Source: CAYWGR01 sp964458015 (lineage in GTDB: Bacteria; Planctomycetota; Planctomycetia; Pirellulales; Thermoguttaceae). From it: DNA of 29,224 nucleotides. The stretch covers positions 1 through 29,224 of the forward strand of contig CAYWGR010000058.1 in assembly GCA_964458015.1 (NCBI GenBank). The letters run 5' to 3'. Shown in pieces: positions 9,825 through 17,435 of the stretch (positions within the stretch are counted from its first letter, which is position 1; each line of letters begins with the position of its first letter). Under the pieces are notes generated by a model. It was not told the origin of the DNA and did not search any database. It saw nothing but the letters and a program-made list of their open reading frames with translations. A program made the translations under genes and the position numbers.

Positions 9825-12242
9825 ATGCCACTGTTTGTCGAAAGCCGTGAATCGGACTTTGTTCTCGATCCATCCGTGAAGCGAATGGTTCATTTGGACC
9901 TGTCAGCCGTCATGAGAGCAATACGGAAAATGGGAATGGTCCTGTTCGCCATCATGGCAACGTGTGCCCGTGGGAATTCCGTAGCGGGGGAAACCGAGCC
10001 GCAACCCTTCGTTCGCGACGTCCAGACCGGTTACCTGCTCAACTATTGTTTCCTGTCGCCCCGGCCGTATTGCTGGAAGAACGACGATTGCCTGCTCTCT
10101 GGATGGGAGGTGGACCGCCGCGGAGGCCGTTTCGAGTTTAGCCCCAACGGTCGTCCCCCCGAGGGCTTCCGTTTCCACAATGACTGGTTCAAACTGGTTA
10201 ATGCCAAAGCTAACTCCACCATCACCATCAAGCACCAATTTGCCCGGCAGACGGCGGGAAAGCTCACGTGGGAGTTTCGATTTAAGCTGACAACAAAGAT
10301 GGATGGCGCCTGCTGGCAATTGCGCGATCTGCAAACGGCCGGTGTAAGTCTCACTACCGCCGACGGAAAACTCTGGTGCGAGTCGGTGGGAGGGAAATCC
10401 ATGATGGTGCAACAGCTTGAAGTCGGCCATGATTATGGCGTCAAAGTCATTGCTAATCTCGATACCAAGAAAGTCTCTGTTTTTGTGGACGGCCAACTCA
10501 AAGCAGACGCCGTGTCGTTTGTCAGCCCGATCCAGGCAATGGATTACGTCCTTGTGAAGACTGGCGAAACGGTCGCCGGCGAGATGTTCCTGAACCCAGT
10601 CAACATTTTCAAGGGTTATCACGTCAACGAGACCTTTATCACAAGCGGCGTCGGCACCCTTCCCTCGGACTGGAATGCCGCGTCTGGAATGGCCATGATC
10701 GAGCCATTCGAGTGCGGCACAAAACCCGACATCTTCAGTCTTAAGCTCGCGGGTTCCGCCGATAAGCCGGCGGCAGTGACCAAGAACTTTGAACCCGCCA
10801 CGGGCAAAACCGTTTGGCAGTATAGCTTCCTGTTGCCGGAGAAATGTGATGGTGCGCGCGCCGAGCTTAGCTCCGTCGATAAATCCGGACTGCGGATTAT
10901 CACCAAGGGCGGCGATCTCTGTTTCGACAACGGAAAGGATCGGATTCGGCCGCTGGTCCACAACTACCGCGCGAATCTGTGGTATGCGATCAAAGTAATC
11001 GCGGATCCCAAGATGGGCACGGCCGATGTGTTTGTGAATGGAAAGCTAACGGCCGAGGGTGAGACGTATGTCGCGAGGCAAACAGCATTCAATCAACTGC
11101 GGTTTGCGGCCACCGGCTTGATGTGGGTCGATGACATTCAAGTCTATCCCCGGCTGGACTATCCGGCTGATTACGTGCCGGCGCCAAAACCCCAGCCAAC
11201 CCGGAACGGAGCAATTCTCGGCGTTCAGTGTTGCAGTCTCTGGCGCGAAGGCCTGTCCTACGCCGGATGGGATTACATTTATCCGCAGCGTGCCCATCGC
11301 AAACCGTATCTCGGCTGGTATGACGAGGGCAATCCCGAGGTGACCGATTGGGAAATCAAGTGGCAGGTCGAACACGGCGTCGGCTTCGAGATGTACTGCT
11401 GGTATCGGCCGAACAATGCCGTCAATCATCCGATTAAAGATGGTGTTTTAGACCACGGAATCATCAAAGGCCTGTTCAACGCCCGCTACGGCAAGCTAAT
11501 GAAGTTCGCCATCATGTGCACCAACGAGGGTGCCTGTGAAACCAACATGCAGGACTGGCGGGAGAATATCATCCCCTATTGGATTGAATATTTTTTCAAA
11601 GACCCGCGATATTTGAAGATTGATGGTAAGCCGGTGGTCTCTATCTGGCATCTGGGAAACTGGCGGCGAATGTTCGGCGGCGCGGATGCATCGCACCAGT
11701 CGATCCAGATTTTACGGGATGAGGTGAAGAAAGCCGGCTTTCCTGGGATTATTGTACTCATGCAACTTCACGGCGCCGATGGCAAGGCCCTGAAGGAAAT
11801 GAAGCAGATGGGTATCGACTATTGCTTTACCTATACTGCGGGCTCGGATGCCCTTCGGCAACGCGAAAACAATCTGGCACAGCGCGATGCCGCGGCGGCT
11901 GCGGGCTTCAAATCGCTGCCGAGCATTTCCATGGGCTGGGAAGCCGAATCCTGGGGCTCGCCCGGCGGTGATTGGTTGTCGCCAAGGGACTTTGCGTCGC
12001 TGGCCCAGTGGGCCAGGGATGAATTCATGCCGTCGATCCCGGCCGATTCGCTGGGCAGGCGAATTCTGCTGTTGAACTGGAACGAGTTTGGCGAAGGTCA
12101 TTTTCTGATGCCTACCACACTCGTTGGCTTCGGCTATTTGGATGCCCTGCGCAAAGTGTTTACCGACGGCGGCACGCATGAAGACATCACGCCGACCGAC
12201 ATGCAACAACGACGATTCAATGTGCTGTATCCAAAGAATTAG
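9825..12242 (+). CDS. Secreted protein with two ConA/LamG-like domains and a GH99/WbsX-like catalytic domain
   Basis: 805 residues from ATG 9825, supported by GGAG eight bases upstream. The export signal sits some 30 residues in (MGMVLFAIMATCARGNSVAG), so ATG 9912 is an alternative start. Residues about 141-246 and 325-430 are two copies of a concanavalin/laminin-G-like beta-sandwich; the pairs DTKKVSVFVDGQLKA and MGTADVFVNGKLTAEG are the clearest matches. Residues about 465-795 resemble the GH99-like/WbsX family (PYLGWYDEGNPEVTDWEIKW, MYCWYRPNN, YLKIDGKPVVSIWHLGNW, LLNWNEFGEGHFLMP). GH99 enzymes are endo-alpha-mannosidases or mannanases, while WbsX-like members are mostly uncharacterised. 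The architecture suggests binding and cutting of an extracellular polysaccharide. It is the last full gene of the putative operon. Confidence 0.62.
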   Translation: MPLFVESRESDFVLDPSVKRMVHLDLSAVMRAIRKMGMVLFAIMATCARGNSVAGETEPQPFVRDVQTGYLLNYCFLSPRPYCWKNDDCLLSGWEVDRRGGRFEFSPNGRPPEGFRFHNDWFKLVNAKANSTITIKHQFARQTAGKLTWEFRFKLTTKMDGACWQLRDLQTAGVSLTTADGKLWCESVGGKSMMVQQLEVGHDYGVKVIANLDTKKVSVFVDGQLKADAVSFVSPIQAMDYVLVKTGETVAGEMFLNPVNIFKGYHVNETFITSGVGTLPSDWNAASGMAMIEPFECGTKPDIFSLKLAGSADKPAAVTKNFEPATGKTVWQYSFLLPEKCDGARAELSSVDKSGLRIITKGGDLCFDNGKDRIRPLVHNYRANLWYAIKVIADPKMGTADVFVNGKLTAEGETYVARQTAFNQLRFAATGLMWVDDIQVYPRLDYPADYVPAPKPQPTRNGAILGVQCCSLWREGLSYAGWDYIYPQRAHRKPYLGWYDEGNPEVTDWEIKWQVEHGVGFEMYCWYRPNNAVNHPIKDGVLDHGIIKGLFNARYGKLMKFAIMCTNEGACETNMQDWRENIIPYWIEYFFKDPRYLKIDGKPVVSIWHLGNWRRMFGGADASHQSIQILRDEVKKAGFPGIIVLMQLHGADGKALKEMKQMGIDYCFTYTAGSDALRQRENNLAQRDAAAAAGFKSLPSISMGWEAESWGSPGGDWLSPRDFASLAQWARDEFMPSIPADSLGRRILLLNWNEFGEGHFLMPTTLVGFGYLDALRKVFTDGGTHEDITPTDMQQRRFNVLYPKN

Positions 12243-12266
12243 TGAAGATAATTGTGTCGATAGCTC

Positions 12267-12494
12267 ATGAAAACCGAACTGGGTAACTTTCTTGTGGCAC
12301 TAACGGCCATTGTCCTGTGCGTCTGGACTGACGATTTGGAGGCAGGAGGAGTGACTGAGGTAATACCAAACAATAGCAAAAATGCGTATATTGTGTCGAT
12401 GGCGGGGCCAAGGGCGGCATGGAGCAAGGCGGCCGAAGCCTTAAAGAACGTTGCGGTATGCCCATTGGGAGTTGGGTTTTCGTTGCACCCGTAG
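12267..12494 (+). pseudogene. Truncated N-terminal fragment of an exported protein
   Basis: A 75-codon ORF starts 24 bases after the preceding glycosidase gene. It has a credible signal peptide (LGNFLVALTAIVLCVW, cleavage near LEAGG), followed by AYIVSMAGPRAAWSKAAEALK. That last stretch resembles, from memory, the beginning of large planctomycete secreted proteins. From about base 12440 the sequence becomes low in character and the frame stops at 12494. A neighbouring frame stays open to 12601 without recognisable content. I read it as the 5' stub of a sixth secreted member of the operon, cut by a deletion or rearrangement. A genuine small secreted protein is the alternative. Confidence 0.4.
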
Positions 12495-12630
12495 AGTATC
12501 TTGCAGCTTGGCCCGATCGGTATCCCGCAAGATGCCCCCCACTTGCCGGTCCCTTCGACAATGGCTACACTCGCAACAGTGTCAGATTGGATGAAGGTTA
12601 GTCAGACTCGTTGCTAAGGGAGTTTTACCC

Positions 12631-13116
12631 ATGGGTGCCATTGCTGAAGCAATCGTAGCTTACGCCCAACCGCTTCTTGATCAGACTGATGGATCCATAG
12701 ACGAAATGAACCGTGCGATGACAGTCGCACAGATGTGCTGGAACCTTGCAATCTTGCCAGAAGGTGAACGGGAGGAAATACTTGACAAGTTCAAGGCGGC
12801 ACTAGAGATGACGGATGGGGAGTTTACCGAATTTCGGCAGCATGTCGTCCTGTCAATGATCGAGCGTCACCACGAGATGTTCCCTGGAATGCGCTCTCGT
12901 TCAAAGCAAATACCCGACATGATCGACGGTATCCTTCCGGCAAGCGTGAAAAAGTATTGCGGCGTAACGATGGAACGGTGTGATGGTGCAGAGATCAGCA
13001 GGCATATCGACGCCGTGCCATCGCCAACCAAGAAGCCCCCTAAAGCAGATCGTTATGCTCCTTGTCCATGCGGCAGCGGACGCAAATACAAGTTCTGTTG
13101 CGGTGTACGAAAGTGA
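12631..13116 (+). CDS. SEC-C motif (zinc-binding) protein
   Basis: 161 residues, ATG preceded by AAGGGAG about nine bases upstream. The C-terminus reads YAPCPCGSGRKYKFCCG (residues about 141-157), the SEC-C zinc motif CPCGSGxKYKxCC, first known from the SecA C-terminus and found on many small proteins of unknown role. The first 110 residues are helical and unrecognised (AQPLLDQTDGSIDEMNRAM, FRQHVVLSMIERHHEMFPG). It lies upstream of another poorly characterised gene with TPR/DUF6930-like content, and SEC-C proteins often occur near such families, so a shared role is possible. It is not a SecA fragment: none of the SecA motor motifs is present. Function unknown. Confidence 0.75.
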   Translation: MGAIAEAIVAYAQPLLDQTDGSIDEMNRAMTVAQMCWNLAILPEGEREEILDKFKAALEMTDGEFTEFRQHVVLSMIERHHEMFPGMRSRSKQIPDMIDGILPASVKKYCGVTMERCDGAEISRHIDAVPSPTKKPPKADRYAPCPCGSGRKYKFCCGVRK

Positions 13117-13370
13117 TCGGATCGACCGGTTGCTCAACGGGCATTCGTTTGGAGTCTTCTCACCTCTCCAGTGCCCATTTGCTGTGTTCGCCGGTCATCC
13201 ACGTGGCGTTTGCCCACATGCTTACAGGGCACCTCGGAATATGGCTGAACTTGCCCCTTTTTCCCGAGAGCGGATCCCGGGTGGTGATCGCTGGTCCTCT
13301 CGTCGGTGGGTTTTCGCTTGGCCATCCAAAGGATAGAATGGGCGAAATCCTGTTTTAGAAAGGAGCCCCC
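13117..13370. other. Intergenic gap between the SEC-C gene and the TPR gene
   Basis: This 254-base stretch contains open frames on the plus strand, none with recognisable protein content or its own ribosome binding site. The only clear signal is the AAAGGAG site just before the GTG at 13371. Confidence 0.5.
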
Positions 13371-15653
13371 GTGGCCAAAAAGAAACGACCTGCGGACGAT
13401 GGTAATGACTCGCTACAGCCTTTGATCGAATCCTTACCGGATCGACGGGTCATGGAACAGATGCTGCGGCAGCTTACATCGGGGTTCGAGGGAAAGCGGG
13501 CGAAGCAGACCTCGTTGGATCGTGCCCAAGAGGTGATGTATCAGGCGTTTGAGGCTGCCTCTATTGATGAACAGGTTCGGTTGGCGGAAAAGGCATTGAA
13601 AATATCTTCGGATTGCGCCGATGCCTACGTGCTGCTGGCGGAATACGCGAAAACCATCGAGGAAGCGACCGATCTGTACGAAAAGGGCGTGGCTGCCGGC
13701 GAACGTGCGATCGGCAAAAAAGCGTTCAAAGAATATGAAGGGCACTTCTGGGGCTTTTTGGAGACTCGTCCCTATATGCGGGCGTGCGAAGGCTTGGCGC
13801 AATGTCTCTTGGAATCCGGCCGGCAGGAAGAGGCGGCCGACCAGTATCGAAACATGTTGCGTCTCAATCCCAACGACAACCAAGGCATTCGCTACTTGTT
13901 GGTTACTCTGTTGTTGGAATTGGAACAGCATAAGGAAGTTTGCCGACTTCTGAAGCAATATGAGAAAGATGATTCCGCCGAGTGGGTCTATGCAAGAGTG
14001 CTTCTCGCTTTTCGAACAGAGGGTGAATCCGCCAACGCCGTCACCCTGCTCAAGCGAGCCGTGAAGGCTAACAAGCATGTGCCGCAATATCTGGTTGGCA
14101 ACAAACCGTTGCCTCACGAAATGCCGCCTTACATCGGCCGCGGCGACGAGGACGAGGCCGTTGCATATGTCGCCAACAATCGCACTGTATGGCTAGACAC
14201 GCCGGGCGCGGTTTCGTGGATTCGCAAAACGCTCAAGTTGCCGATGGTTCGCGGGGAACGATCGCGACGCTCGTCGTGGCCTCAAGTGAAGCTGGCGCTT
14301 CGTGGCATACCGCAGGAACGCGGCGAGGTCTGGCAGGTGGACGTGTTGCAGCAAAACGAGCACGATTCTGAAGATGCAACTACTTGGGCGGCGATGATTG
14401 TCAGCCGTACCGCACAAGAAATACTGGGCGTCGATTTCTTTGCCGTTGAACCAAAGACGGGCGAATTGTTGGACTATCTAACGGACATCATGCGGAGGCC
14501 GCTCAATGCCGAACCGCACCGGCCTGCCGCGGTTGAAGTCCGGCGCAAGGCGTTTCAGATGGCATGGAAAGCCAAACTGAAGCAAATCGGAATCGAATGC
14601 TTGTTCTCCGAGACGTTGGATGCGATCGATCAGGTCAGAACCAGTCTGTCATCGGCAATGGCGAGGATGGACAAGAAACCTACGGCGATCAATGCGGAAG
14701 ATATCGCGAATCTGCCGATCGAATTCGGCGAGGTTTGGCAGGTCGGCGTGCGTCCGATGCCGGCCTGGATTATGGACGAAGGCGAGCCGTATCGAGCATG
14801 GTTGAGCTTGGTGATTCGGGGAACGGATGGCGCCGTCCTCGGGTATTCCGTGGTTCAGAAACGCCCGAACGCCGATGACGTATGGCAAGCCGTGTGCCAG
14901 GCAATCCAGCATCCGGCCATCGGCGAGCCGCATCGCCCCAACGCGATCGAGATCCTTGCGATCGAACAAAGCGAAACTCTCCAGACGCATTTGGACCAGG
15001 CCGGGATCGAGTGTCACTCGATGGAACGGCTAGACCACGTAGACGCTGCCTACGACAGTTTATCGCAGCAAATGGCCGGCGAACACTCTCCGCCATCGCT
15101 CCTTGCCAGCCCTGGCGTGACGCTAAAGCAGGCTGGCAGCTTTTATGCGGCGGCAGACGACTTCTGTCGTCACAAACCTTGGCGTCGAGTGCCTGGCGAT
15201 ACGATTATCAAGGTCGAGTGTGGGAAGTTCCAAAGTGGACCTTGGTATGCTGTCGTGATGGGACAGTCGGGCGTGCAGCAAGGTTTGGCCCTGTACGAGG
15301 ATCTCGCCGCGTTGCAGCGGTTAATACAAAGTGATGCATCGGAAGAGGTGAACGCCCGAGACATGTCGGCGCTGTCTTTGATGTTCAGCGAGCCATTCGA
15401 CTTGGCAACGCGCGATGTGGACGCCGCCGAAAAATACGATTGGCCCGTGGCAAGCCCCGAGGCATATCCGCTTTTCGTTTGCATCAATCCCGGCTGTGTG
15501 ATGAGGTCGCCGCTCGTTTGGGAGTTGGAACTCATGGAAGGCTGCCTGCGGACAATCCCAGAGTTTCTTTCAACGAAGAAGCCGTCGTTATCGAAGACGG
15601 CGATAATCGCGTCCGGCGAGTTGAATCTACAACTGTCCTGGGGGCCAAGATGA
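13371..15653 (+). CDS. ST7/TPR-like protein with duplicated DUF6930-like and a DUF7309-like domain
   Basis: 760 residues, GTG start preceded by AAAGGAG at ideal spacing. Residues about 50-280 are tetratricopeptide/ST7-like helical repeats (ADAYVLLAEYAKTIEEATDL, HFWGFLETRPYMRACEGLAQ, LRLNPNDNQGIRYLL). Residues about 295-428 and 444-569 are two diverged copies of one domain, recognisable from GEVWQV and EPHRPxAxE followed by GIEC, resembling DUF6930. Residues about 587-740 (SFYAAADDFCRHKPW, VVMGQSGVQQGLALYED) resemble DUF7309. No signal peptide or membrane segment is evident, so it is likely cytoplasmic. No enzymatic motif is visible. It may be an interaction scaffold, but the function is unknown. 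Confidence 0.72.
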   Translation: MAKKKRPADDGNDSLQPLIESLPDRRVMEQMLRQLTSGFEGKRAKQTSLDRAQEVMYQAFEAASIDEQVRLAEKALKISSDCADAYVLLAEYAKTIEEATDLYEKGVAAGERAIGKKAFKEYEGHFWGFLETRPYMRACEGLAQCLLESGRQEEAADQYRNMLRLNPNDNQGIRYLLVTLLLELEQHKEVCRLLKQYEKDDSAEWVYARVLLAFRTEGESANAVTLLKRAVKANKHVPQYLVGNKPLPHEMPPYIGRGDEDEAVAYVANNRTVWLDTPGAVSWIRKTLKLPMVRGERSRRSSWPQVKLALRGIPQERGEVWQVDVLQQNEHDSEDATTWAAMIVSRTAQEILGVDFFAVEPKTGELLDYLTDIMRRPLNAEPHRPAAVEVRRKAFQMAWKAKLKQIGIECLFSETLDAIDQVRTSLSSAMARMDKKPTAINAEDIANLPIEFGEVWQVGVRPMPAWIMDEGEPYRAWLSLVIRGTDGAVLGYSVVQKRPNADDVWQAVCQAIQHPAIGEPHRPNAIEILAIEQSETLQTHLDQAGIECHSMERLDHVDAAYDSLSQQMAGEHSPPSLLASPGVTLKQAGSFYAAADDFCRHKPWRRVPGDTIIKVECGKFQSGPWYAVVMGQSGVQQGLALYEDLAALQRLIQSDASEEVNARDMSALSLMFSEPFDLATRDVDAAEKYDWPVASPEAYPLFVCINPGCVMRSPLVWELELMEGCLRTIPEFLSTKKPSLSKTAIIASGELNLQLSWGPR

Positions 15654-15717
15654 CGTGTGAATTGTTCAGATCAACTGCGAAGATTCTTGGCAATAGGCTT
15701 GGAGTTTAGTGACCAAC

Positions 15718-15760
15718 GGGCGCGGTTTTTTCGAGCGATAGCTCGAATTGGTTGGCGCCC
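15718..15760. other. Nested inverted repeat (hairpin)
   Basis: An inner perfect hairpin TTCGAGC-GATA-GCTCGAA (15730-15747) is enclosed by GGGCGC (15718-15723) and GCGCCC (15755-15760). It lies 65 bases after the TPR gene. The T-run is on its 5' side on the plus strand, so it is not a standard intrinsic terminator in either direction. Confidence 0.5.
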
Positions 15761-15901
15761 CTTACCGCCCTGTGGGTGCTGTTCGTCGCTAGGCGCTCAA
15801 TCATGTCGATTTTTGTGGAAATAATGGTTTTTGAAAGAGAATTGCATTGTTGGCTTGCTAGTCACCATTACTGCGCACCATGATCGACTCCGCCAAACGG
15901 C

Positions 15902-15946
15902 ATGCGAAGAGGCAATTCTCGCATCAACCATGAAGGTTGCTTTTTT
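15902..15946 (+). terminator. Tandem hairpins ending in a T-run, likely intrinsic terminator
   Basis: ATGCGA/TCGCAT (15902-15924) forms a first stem. It is followed immediately by CAACC-ATGAA-GGTTG (15925-15939) and TTTTTT (15941-15946). This has intrinsic-terminator geometry on the plus strand, but it lies about 270 bases beyond the nearest plus-strand gene. It therefore ends either a long 3' UTR or a separate small RNA. Confidence 0.45.
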
Positions 15947-15966
15947 GTCTTTTCAGGCCAAAATGC

Positions 15967-16029
15967 CGAAAGTACGAAAACACGAAAAAGAACAACCGTC
16001 CTGCTTGGCTTCGTGCTTTCGTACTTTCG
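15967..16029. repeat. Long inverted repeat built from ACGAAA-type units, 3' of recA
   Basis: Arms at 15967-15986 and 16010-16029 are complementary over 20 bases with one mismatch, which would be a G-U pair in the recA-strand transcript. Each arm is made of short CGAAAGTACGAAA / CACGAA units, and another partial unit follows at 16030-16039. It starts 25 bases after the recA stop and could form a stable 3' hairpin on the recA mRNA. No T-run follows it. Its repeated composition suggests a dispersed intergenic element. Confidence 0.55.
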
Positions 16030-16054
16030 CGTTTTCGTGGTCGATCGTGTCGCC

Positions 16055-17140
16055 TTACTCTTCCCCTCCATCACCGTCGCCGCTGACGGCGGCAGGGCCA
16101 ACGGCTGCGCCGACGGCCATGACTTTCTCTCTGAGTTCCTCGACGATTTTCGGATTTTCGCGGAGAAAATCGCGGGTCTTTTCGCGGCCTTGGCCGAGTT
16201 GCATGTCGCCGTAGCGGAACCATGCGCCGGTGCGCGTGACCAGTTTTTGGACCATCGCCAAATCGAGCACGTCGGTCTCGTAGCAGATGCCGTCCTTGTG
16301 CATCATGTCGAATTCGGCGACGCGGAACGGCGGGGCGACTTTGTTTTTGACCACCTTCGCCCGAACGCGCTGGCCGACGACTTCTTCGCCTTCTTTCAGT
16401 TGGCTGATTCTCCGCACGTCGATGCGGCACGAGGAATAGAATTTCAGGGCCCGGCCGCCCGGCGTGGTTTCGGGATTGCCGAACATGACGCCGATCTTTT
16501 CGCGGATCTGGTTGATGAAGATGACAGCCGTTTTCGATTTCGAGATTACGCCGGTCAGCTTACGCATCGACTGGCTCATCAATCGGGCTTGCAAACCGAC
16601 GTGCGAATCGCCGATCTCGCCTTCGAGTTCCTTTCTCGGCACCAAGGCCGCCACGGAATCGACCACGATGATATCGACGGCGTTCGATTTGATCAGCATT
16701 TCGGTGATGTGCATGGCTTCTTCGCCGCTGCCCGGCTGGCTGACCAAAAGTGTCTCGAGCTCTACGCCGATTTTTTTGGCCCACGAGGGATCCAGCGCAT
16801 GTTCGGCGTCGATGAACGCGGCGATGCCGCCATTGCGTTGGGCATGAGCCACCACGTGCAAGGCCAGCGTGGTTTTACCGCTCGATTCCGGCCCGAAGAT
16901 TTCGACCACGCGACCGCAGGGGATGCCTTGTCCACCCAGGGCGATATCCAACGACAAGCTGCCGGTTGAGATGCCTTTGATCGGGGCAGTCGTGCCGACG
17001 CCCAACGGCATGATGGCCCCCTCGCCGAATTCCTTTTCGATCTGGGCCAGTGTGTTTTTCAGGGCGGGATTGTCGTTGAGAAATTGCGAGGAGTCGTCTT
17101 TGCGTCCCGCAGCTTTGGTCGTCGAATTCTTCTTGGCCAT
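16055..17140 (-). CDS. recA: RecA recombinase
   Basis: 361 residues, starting at the ATG at 17140 (MAKKNSTTKAAGRKDD); the frame continues upstream but without RecA-like content. It carries the Walker A motif GPESSGKT at residues about 83-90, the hallmark blocks FIDAEHALDP, IIVVDSVAALVP, INQIREKIGVMFGNPETTPGG and ALKFYSS, and a Gly/Asp/Glu-rich acidic tail. RecA forms filaments on single-stranded DNA, catalyses strand exchange and stimulates LexA self-cleavage. The N-terminus is about 17 residues longer before Walker A than in E. coli. A TCCTTCC (GGAAGGA on the coding strand) lies 12 bases upstream of the start. It is read alone, away from the EamA-family gene. Confidence 0.97.
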   Translation of the reverse strand: MAKKNSTTKAAGRKDDSSQFLNDNPALKNTLAQIEKEFGEGAIMPLGVGTTAPIKGISTGSLSLDIALGGQGIPCGRVVEIFGPESSGKTTLALHVVAHAQRNGGIAAFIDAEHALDPSWAKKIGVELETLLVSQPGSGEEAMHITEMLIKSNAVDIIVVDSVAALVPRKELEGEIGDSHVGLQARLMSQSMRKLTGVISKSKTAVIFINQIREKIGVMFGNPETTPGGRALKFYSSCRIDVRRISQLKEGEEVVGQRVRAKVVKNKVAPPFRVAEFDMMHKDGICYETDVLDLAMVQKLVTRTGAWFRYGDMQLGQGREKTRDFLRENPKIVEELREKVMAVGAAVGPAAVSGDGDGGEE

Positions 17141-17182
17141 GACTCGGTTCAATCCTTCCGTTGTGGGGGCTCTTGGGATATG

Positions 17183-17196
17183 TGTACTTATGAACA
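17183..17196 (-). promoter_or_regulatory. LexA-like dyad operator upstream of recA
   Basis: TGTTCATAAGTACA on the recA strand is an imperfect palindrome (TGTWC-N4-GWACA) touching the -10 box. With its flank it also reads CTGT-N8-ACAC, one base from the proteobacterial CTGT-N8-ACAG site. Position and symmetry fit SOS control, but the LexA consensus of this lineage is not known to me. Confidence 0.45.
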
Positions 17197-17224
17197 GTAT
17201 ATCGAGGAATGCCGTCAAAAACAA
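17196..17224 (-). promoter_or_regulatory. Sigma70-type promoter of recA
   Basis: On the minus strand, TTGTTT (17219-17224) and TATACT (17196-17201) are separated by 17 bases. This leaves a 5' UTR of roughly 45-50 bases before the ATG at 17140. Confidence 0.6.
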
Positions 17225-17372
17225 GAGGGAATTGGTGCGGCGGGTACACTCGCCCCCCGCAACGTCGGCTGATCTTACCCCGTCCTCCCATTTTTGGCCA
17301 GTGGGGGGAAATCCGAGGCGCCCTTACACCGCTTGCCTCGGCCCGGTACACTCACATTTTTGCCGGTTTGCA

Positions 17373-17422
17373 AAGCCGCAAACGGCTTATGTTACTATAT
17401 CCACTGACCACTAACCACTAGC
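17373..17422. repeat. AAGCCG hairpin plus CACTRRC heptad repeats
   Basis: A hairpin AAGCCG-CAAA-CGGCTT (17373-17388) is followed by three 7-base units CACTGAC, CACTAAC and CACTAGC (17402-17422). These lie just before the EamA gene start. The same hairpin arms recur at 20818-20833 and the same heptads at 28599-28631. Confidence 0.65.
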
Positions 17423-17435
17423 TGTATCCCCTCTC

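Larger units (their letters stand above)
15654..16054. other. Non-coding stretch between the TPR gene and recA
   Basis: About 400 bases between the convergent ends of the TPR gene and recA. It holds three separate inverted repeats (15718-15760, 15902-15939, 15967-16029) and no convincing protein-coding frame. Short open frames here lack recognisable content. Confidence 0.55.

Noticed and set aside
12980..13358. Two overlapping plus-strand ORFs (118 and 98 codons)
   Set aside because: They overlap the SEC-C gene end, lack ribosome binding sites and have no recognisable content.
15718..15760. Intrinsic terminator for the TPR gene
   Set aside because: The hairpin is strong, but the T-run is on its 5' side, so it does not fit either direction.
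17141..17224. N-terminal extension of recA by 28 codons
   Set aside because: The extra residues are not RecA-like, and they would overlap the promoter and dyad; the ATG at 17140 opens with a typical MAKK start.
17402..17422. CRISPR-like array
   Set aside because: Units are 7 bases long and tandem with no spacers; no cas genes are present in the window.
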